DNA of 36,534 nucleotides from Oscillatoriales cyanobacterium PMM_0080. Lineage in GTDB: Bacteria; Cyanobacteriota; Cyanobacteriia; Cyanobacteriales; Microcoleaceae. Of the stretch, positions 32,030 through 36,534 are shown piece by piece; the stretch's first letter is position 1, and the number at the start of each line of letters is the position of its first letter. The notes below the pieces were generated by a model. It searched no databases. It saw nothing but the letters and a program-made list of their open reading frames with translations, and was not told the origin of the DNA. The position numbers and the translations under genes were made by a program. Location: NCBI GenBank assembly GCA_949127775.1, contig CASBQF010000387.1, forward strand, positions 1 through 36,534, written 5' to 3'.

Positions 32030-35005
32030 TTAATCGTCTACTCCTTCAATCGGTGCAAAACCTTGACGCTGAATATTTTCAGTAATCGTGCGAGGTTCCA
32101 GGAATTGTAGCAAATAATCCGGGCCGCCGGCTTTGGAACCAACTCCCGAAAGTTTGAATCCTCCGAAGGGTTGGCGGGATACGACAGCGCCTGTGATGCC
32201 GCGATTTATGTACAGGTTTCCGACTTCAAAATCGGCTTTTGCCCGATCGATATGCGAAGGTGTGCGAGAATACAATCCGCCGGTTAAGGCAAAATTCGTG
32301 TCGTTAGCAATCGCAATCGCTTCATTGAAATTCTTTGCCCGAATCACCGACAAAACCGGGCCAAAAATTTCTTCTTGGGCGAGAGTTGCAGTCGGCGATA
32401 CTTCCGTGACAATCACTGGGCCGACGAAATAGCCGGTTTCGGGCGCGGACATTTCCAAAGCAATTTTAGCTTCGGCGCGGCCTTTTTCGATGTATTCACG
32501 GATGCGAGATTGGGCGCTGGCATCGATTACAGGGCCGACTTGAGTGCCGGGATTTTCGGCAATGCCTACGTTGAGCGATCGCGTGGCTTCTACTAATCTT
32601 TCCACAAAAACATCATATACCGATTCGACCACAATCACTCGCGAACAAGCAGAACATTTTTGCCCGCTATATCCAAACGCTGAATAAACAACGCCCGCCA
32701 CAGCTTGGTCTAAATCTGCACTTTCATCGACAATAATGCCATTCTTACCACCCATTTCCGCAATGACTCGTTTCAGGTGTTTTTGTCCCGGTTGCAAAAT
32801 CGCAGCATCGGCATAAATGCGGCAACCAACTTCTTGAGAACCGGTGAAAGTAATCATGTGAACATCGGGATGTTTCACCATATAAGCGGCTACCGTTGAA
32901 CCTTTGCATGGCACGTATTGAAATACGCCTTTGGGGATGCCTGCATCGACCAAGATTTCAGTAATCTTGGCAGCAATTACTGATGAAAATTCCGCAGGTT
33001 TGAGCAAGGTACAATTCCCAGCTACTAGGGATGCAACGGTCATGCCCACAGGAATTGCTAGGGGGAAATTCCAAGGTGAAATAATCAAGGAAATGCCGCG
33101 TGGTTGATAGCTATAACGGTTGTTTTCGCCAGCTATGTCGTAATTTTGCCCTTGTTCCAACCGTTCCATTTCGTCGGCGTAGTAGCGACAAAAATCAATG
33201 GCTTCGGAAACTTCGGCATCGCATTCTCTGACTGGTTTGCCAACTTCAAACACCATCCAAGCTGACAGTTCGTGCCGTCTTTGTTCCATCAATTCTGCGG
33301 CTTTTCGTAATACGCCAGCCCGCTGTCTGACGGGGGTTTTTCGCCAACCGAGAGAGGCATCTTTGGCTGCTTGCAGGGCTTGTTTGGCTTGTTCTTCCGA
33401 AAGTAATCCGATTTTGCCGACTACTTCTGTGGGGTTGCAAGGATTGAGGGAATTGACGCTGGTTTCTGTGTTCTGGTATTCGCCGTTAATTAAGGGTAAA
33501 TAGGTTTGTCCGAGGATTCCCCGTACTGATTTGATGGCGGTTTCTGCTTGTTTGCGGAGTTCGGTATTGGCGTAGTCTGTATCGGCGACATTCGGAAATA
33601 CTTTGGTGTAAACTAGCTGGTCATTGCCATTGGCGACTGGTGCGGCTAACAATTGTTCGATCGGCATTTCTTCGGAACTTTGCCGAATGAAGGAACTGTT
33701 GGCGGTATTTTCCAGCAATCGGCGGATCAAATAGGCCATGCCTGGGAGCAAATCGCCGTAGGGACAGTAGACTCGGACGCGATAACCGCGATCGACCAAA
33801 AGCTTAGCCAATTTGTCGCCCATGCCGTATAATACTTGCATTTCAAAGCGGCGACGTGGTATATTGAGAGTCTCGGCAATGGCGATCGCCCTGGCTTGCG
33901 ATCGAACGTTATGACTAGCAATTGCAGCATACAAATATTCATGATTTTCCAGCAACAACTGAGTCATTGCTTCAAAGTTGGCATCTGTCGCAACTTTGTC
34001 ATTGTATACTGGCTGCGGCCAATCTTTCTGCATCGCTTTGATAGTTTCCTGATCCCAGTAAGCACCTTTTACCAGACGCACTGTTAGCGGAGTCCCGCGC
34101 AATTTCGCCCAAGCAATAATGCCTTGCAAATCTTGTTTGCTGTCGCGCAAATATGCCTGCATTGTAATACCGACATCTGTGCGAGTCCGAAACTCTTCCT
34201 CTAACAATAAGTCTTTGAGAATGCTGAGAGTTAGGGTCTTGTAGGCGTACTGTTCCATGTCGAAATGAACTGCTGCACCCAACTCCTTCGCGCGACGCAA
34301 CAATAGGCGAATTCTCTCGCTGACTTTCTCCTCACTACCCTTAGCATCCAAAGGATCAAACTGAGAATAAAACGCCGTTAATTTGACAGATACTTGGACT
34401 CGCGGCAGAGTTTCACCATCAGCCTTGTCAATTGCATCTACCTGAGACCAATTTTTAGCAGCGATGCTCAATTCCGTCATCAATTCCAAATAGCGGTTAA
34501 GATAAACTTGCGCCTCAGTTTCAGTTATGACAGCTTCCCCCAAAAGGTCAACTGTAAAACCCATTTTATTTTTGCGAAGCCCTTCTAAAGTTTTAACTAC
34601 TTGCTTGATATTTTCCCCAGAAATATACTTGTGCGCCAAAGTTTCCACAGCCGGCGCAACCGTTGTCGCCGCCAATTGTCCAGGAATCGAATCAGCGTTA
34701 GTAAAACTGAGCAATTTTTTCAAAGCTTCCGGCAATTCTACCTCTTCGGCAGTCAGGTATTCTTGCAGGTGACGGGCAATTTCGGGCTTGCTGCGGAGGG
34801 CTGGCAAACAGTCGATAAATCGAAACAATTGCACCCGGAGTCCGGGGCTAGCCATCGCCCAATCCATCAGTTTGTCGTCCCAACGCATTTGGTCTTGTAG
34901 TTGACCGAGAAAGGAGCGTTTTTTGTCTTGAGTTGCCTTAAGGATTTCTTTAGCAATTTCCTGAGTCTTTGCTTCGTAGATGCTTGGAGATACTTGTGCG
35001 ATCAT
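32030..35005 (-). CDS. putA: Bifunctional proline dehydrogenase / L-glutamate gamma-semialdehyde dehydrogenase
   Basis: 991 residues from the ATG at 35005. An in-frame ATG at 35059 lies inside a MITE-like repeat, so the shorter start MIAQVSPSIYEA is preferred, although no Shine-Dalgarno sequence is seen. It oxidises proline to glutamate in two steps. The N-terminal FAD-binding PRODH barrel shows HFDMEQYAYKTL, MQAYLRDSKQDL and VRLVKGAYWDQE. The C-terminal aldehyde dehydrogenase (about 500-985) shows ISPWNFPLAIPVGM, ITFTGSQEVG, and the catalytic Cys near residue 780 in GYSGQKCSACSR. It lacks the N-terminal ribbon-helix-helix DNA-binding domain of E. coli PutA, so it is probably not self-regulating. 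The large size and complete motifs make the call firm. Confidence 0.96.
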   Translation of the reverse strand: MIAQVSPSIYEAKTQEIAKEILKATQDKKRSFLGQLQDQMRWDDKLMDWAMASPGLRVQLFRFIDCLPALRSKPEIARHLQEYLTAEEVELPEALKKLLSFTNADSIPGQLAATTVAPAVETLAHKYISGENIKQVVKTLEGLRKNKMGFTVDLLGEAVITETEAQVYLNRYLELMTELSIAAKNWSQVDAIDKADGETLPRVQVSVKLTAFYSQFDPLDAKGSEEKVSERIRLLLRRAKELGAAVHFDMEQYAYKTLTLSILKDLLLEEEFRTRTDVGITMQAYLRDSKQDLQGIIAWAKLRGTPLTVRLVKGAYWDQETIKAMQKDWPQPVYNDKVATDANFEAMTQLLLENHEYLYAAIASHNVRSQARAIAIAETLNIPRRRFEMQVLYGMGDKLAKLLVDRGYRVRVYCPYGDLLPGMAYLIRRLLENTANSSFIRQSSEEMPIEQLLAAPVANGNDQLVYTKVFPNVADTDYANTELRKQAETAIKSVRGILGQTYLPLINGEYQNTETSVNSLNPCNPTEVVGKIGLLSEEQAKQALQAAKDASLGWRKTPVRQRAGVLRKAAELMEQRRHELSAWMVFEVGKPVRECDAEVSEAIDFCRYYADEMERLEQGQNYDIAGENNRYSYQPRGISLIISPWNFPLAIPVGMTVASLVAGNCTLLKPAEFSSVIAAKITEILVDAGIPKGVFQYVPCKGSTVAAYMVKHPDVHMITFTGSQEVGCRIYADAAILQPGQKHLKRVIAEMGGKNGIIVDESADLDQAVAGVVYSAFGYSGQKCSACSRVIVVESVYDVFVERLVEATRSLNVGIAENPGTQVGPVIDASAQSRIREYIEKGRAEAKIALEMSAPETGYFVGPVIVTEVSPTATLAQEEIFGPVLSVIRAKNFNEAIAIANDTNFALTGGLYSRTPSHIDRAKADFEVGNLYINRGITGAVVSRQPFGGFKLSGVGSKAGGPDYLLQFLEPRTITENIQRQGFAPIEGVDD

Positions 35006-35036
35006 TGGTAATTGATAATTGATTAGAACGAGGGAC

Positions 35037-35177
35037 ACCAATTTTTTGTGAGGCTGCATAGAATTTGATCCCCCCTAACCCCCCTTAATAAGGGGGGGAC
35101 AAGATTCCGATCAAAGTCCCCCTTCTTAAGGGGGATTTAGGGGGATCGAGATATATGCAACGATCCATTCAATTGGT
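35037..35177. repeat. MITE-like element, family C copy 2, just upstream of putA
   Basis: 141 bases bounded by ACCAATT ... AATTGGT, with the same interior (CCCCCTTAATAAGGGGGG, AGTCCCCCTTCTTAAGGGGG) as the copy at 29992-30137. It ends 31 bases before the putA start, so the putA promoter lies in or beyond it. On its far side it is 12 bases from the stop of the next gene. Confidence 0.88.
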
Positions 35178-35189
35178 AGGACTGAATTA

Positions 35190-36110
35190 CTATTTTACTT
35201 CAATTTTAACTCCATAGTTAGCTTTATTGTCACCAGAAATTTCAATAGTATAATCACCGCTACTGGGTAGTTGACCTTGCCACGGAGTTGTGCTATTTAC
35301 AGTAGCAACTTTTTCGCCGTTAGGAGCAGTGATTGCTGCACTAACCGTGCCTTCTTGAACATTCAAAGTCATGCTTTGGCCGCTATTGCATCCAAGTATG
35401 TAGCGCTTTGATTTGTTTTCTGGCAAAGTATTGGTGAGAGTAACTCCCGTAGCACCTGGTTCAAAGCTAACTCGCTCAGTAACAGCAGTTTCAGCAGCAG
35501 GAGATGAGGACGGTGAGGGAGATGCCAGTTGGGGTACTCCAGACAGGGACGGAATTTGCGTGGGATTGGGCGACGGTAGGCTTGTCGGTGACAGGGCGGT
35601 TAATGGTGCGGGGGGAATCGTGGGAAGTCGATTAACTGGCGCTGTTGCGATTGGGGAAGGACTTTCAGGAAGTGGTACGTCAGAGGGCAATTTGATTTGA
35701 AGATTGACTCTTTCCTGATACATTCTCCACGCTACTAAACTGCCGAGACTGAGTACAGAACCGACTAACATTCCGCTGAGAAAAACAGCTAAAATTCGCC
35801 AAACGCCTGTTTTTTGGGGTTCGGGAATTGTTGTCTGATTTAGTTGAGTTGGGTAATTTTCATAATCAATAGTCGCTGGTGAGATTTCGGCAGCTATTGG
35901 CAAAGTTTCTGGTTCGCTTGTTGTAGCTATAATATCTTCTCTGACGGCAATTTCAGTCAGAGTTTCGGCTGGTTCGGGATTAGCAGTTACAATATCTTCG
36001 GCTGGGGCGATTTCAGTCAGAGTTTCGGCTGGTTCGGAATCTGCATCGAAACTGGCAATCGTTTCCGGTTGCTGAGTCAGAATTGGATTGTTTTCCGGTT
36101 GGTCACTCAT
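35190..36110 (-). CDS. Single-pass membrane protein with proline-rich linker and PPC-like C-terminal domain
   Basis: 306 residues. The cytoplasmic N-terminal part (1-100) is acidic with imperfect repeats (PAETLTEIAPAEDIVTANPE and the next PAETLTEIAVREDIIA). One membrane helix follows (about 108-130, WRILAVFLSGMLVGSVLSLG). A Pro/Ser-rich linker (about 145-205) leads to a C-terminal beta domain of about 95 residues (KRYILGCNSGQSMTLNVQEG, then SAAITAPNGEKV and LPSSGDYTIEI), which resembles PPC or similar domains attached to cyanobacterial kinases and proteases. Topology: N-terminus inside, C-terminal domain in the periplasm. The function is unknown; a binding role in the envelope is a guess. Confidence 0.7.
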   Translation of the reverse strand: MSDQPENNPILTQQPETIASFDADSEPAETLTEIAPAEDIVTANPEPAETLTEIAVREDIIATTSEPETLPIAAEISPATIDYENYPTQLNQTTIPEPQKTGVWRILAVFLSGMLVGSVLSLGSLVAWRMYQERVNLQIKLPSDVPLPESPSPIATAPVNRLPTIPPAPLTALSPTSLPSPNPTQIPSLSGVPQLASPSPSSSPAAETAVTERVSFEPGATGVTLTNTLPENKSKRYILGCNSGQSMTLNVQEGTVSAAITAPNGEKVATVNSTTPWQGQLPSSGDYTIEISGDNKANYGVKIEVK

Positions 36111-36183
36111 GGGGATAAAATTCTAGTATAAAGATTGCTTTTGAGCATTTTACGTTATTTGTGCGATCGGCACTGAAATAATA

Positions 36184-36510
36184 TTAGTCTAGATCATTCA
36201 ACTTAATTGCTGTTTCAATTTCGTCAGGAAATACTTCAGCGTAAGCCCAAGCGTTGTTCAAGTCGCTAGCACTAAGATGCGGATAATCTGCTAAAAGTTG
36301 AGCATCAGTTGCACCTAATCGGCGAGACTCTACCAATCCCCAAACAGAAATTCTAGTCCCTGCAATCCTGGCATTACCACCAACAGTACCGGGAGTTTTT
36401 TCTATTCCTTGCCAGGTGTTGGCTAAACTTTGAGCTAATATCTGTATTGCTTGAGCTTTCTCAGGCGGAGTTAGGGAAAGCAGTTGCGGTTCTAATTCTT
36501 TTAGTGTCAT
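36184..36510 (-). CDS. DUF433 domain protein (orphan antitoxin-like)
   Basis: 108 residues. The C-terminal part has the DUF433 pattern GGNARIAGTRISVWGLVESR, then AQLLADYPHLSASDLNNAWAYA, a helix-turn-helix-like fold. DUF433 proteins often precede a DUF5615 PIN-like toxin gene. The next gene on this strand is unrelated (the protein at 35190-36110), so no partner is visible here. The N-terminal helix (MTLKELEPQLLSLTPPEKAQ) resembles those seen in cyanobacterial versions of the family. It may be an orphan antitoxin or a transcriptional regulator. Confidence 0.8.
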   Translation of the reverse strand: MTLKELEPQLLSLTPPEKAQAIQILAQSLANTWQGIEKTPGTVGGNARIAGTRISVWGLVESRRLGATDAQLLADYPHLSASDLNNAWAYAEVFPDEIETAIKLNDLD

Positions 36511-36534
36511 AGTTAATTAGGGATTGGGCTGCTG

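Noticed and set aside
35006-35059. Longer N-terminus for putA starting at 35059
   Set aside because: The extra 18 residues are partly encoded by the family C repeat and do not resemble PutA; the start at 35005 is preferred.

Overview
The window comes from a cyanobacterial chromosome. It carries the 3' end of psbA (photosystem II D1), psaC (photosystem I FA/FB protein), a PanC-Cmk fusion, a BgtB-type fused binding protein/permease, DUF4058 and Uma2-type proteins. The HIP1 octamer GCGATCGC is scattered through genes and spacers. Many heptanucleotide tandem repeats (STRR type) and small MITE-like elements suggest a filamentous, repeat-rich lineage such as Microcoleus/Oscillatoria relatives; the genus is my inference. 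No tRNA, rRNA or CRISPR array was recognised.

Layout. (1) 1-174: psbA end and its terminator. (2) 318-3104: a four-gene minus-strand accessory island with a papain-fold toxin-like protein, a probable immunity partner, an OLD/ABC-type ATPase, and an overlapping TOPRIM-like DUF4276-type protein. (3) 3349-6723: acpP and fabF, separated by a TnpB-like gene without a zinc ribbon whose 3' end folds into hairpins. (4) 7091-10678: an HdrB-like Fe-S protein, psaC and glmS. (5) 10682-13369: an O-antigen ligase/polymerase-like membrane protein full of repeat-derived sequence, and a YaaW-like protein. (6) 13633-20507: a renalase-like flavoprotein, a small membrane protein, a Uma2-type protein, a polysaccharide deacetylase, panC-cmk and rlpA. 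(7) 21139-24837: purM and the bgtB-bgtA amino-acid ABC transporter. (8) 24875-27096: a large inverted repeat, then a DUF4058 gene lying between two copies of the 3' end of a lysylphosphatidylglycerol-synthase-like membrane gene. (9) 27201-36510: an RTX/PPC/subtilisin protease, a glycosyltransferase-39-like enzyme, bifunctional putA, two uncharacterised proteins and an orphan DUF433 protein.

Core genes serve photosynthesis (psbA, psaC), fatty-acid synthesis (acpP, fabF), amino-sugar supply for the envelope (glmS), envelope remodelling (deacetylase, RlpA, ligase-like protein, GT39, LPG-synthase-like protein), CoA and nucleotide metabolism (panC-cmk, purM), and amino-acid uptake and proline catabolism (bgtAB, putA).

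The best candidates for something new are: the island at 318-3104; the TnpB-like gene with its candidate guide RNA; the displaced gene end around DUF4058; and short tandem repeats (a shared 9-mer, and heptamers) that have become in-frame protein sequence in glmS, purM and the ligase-like gene. All function calls rest on reading motifs by eye; no database search was possible.
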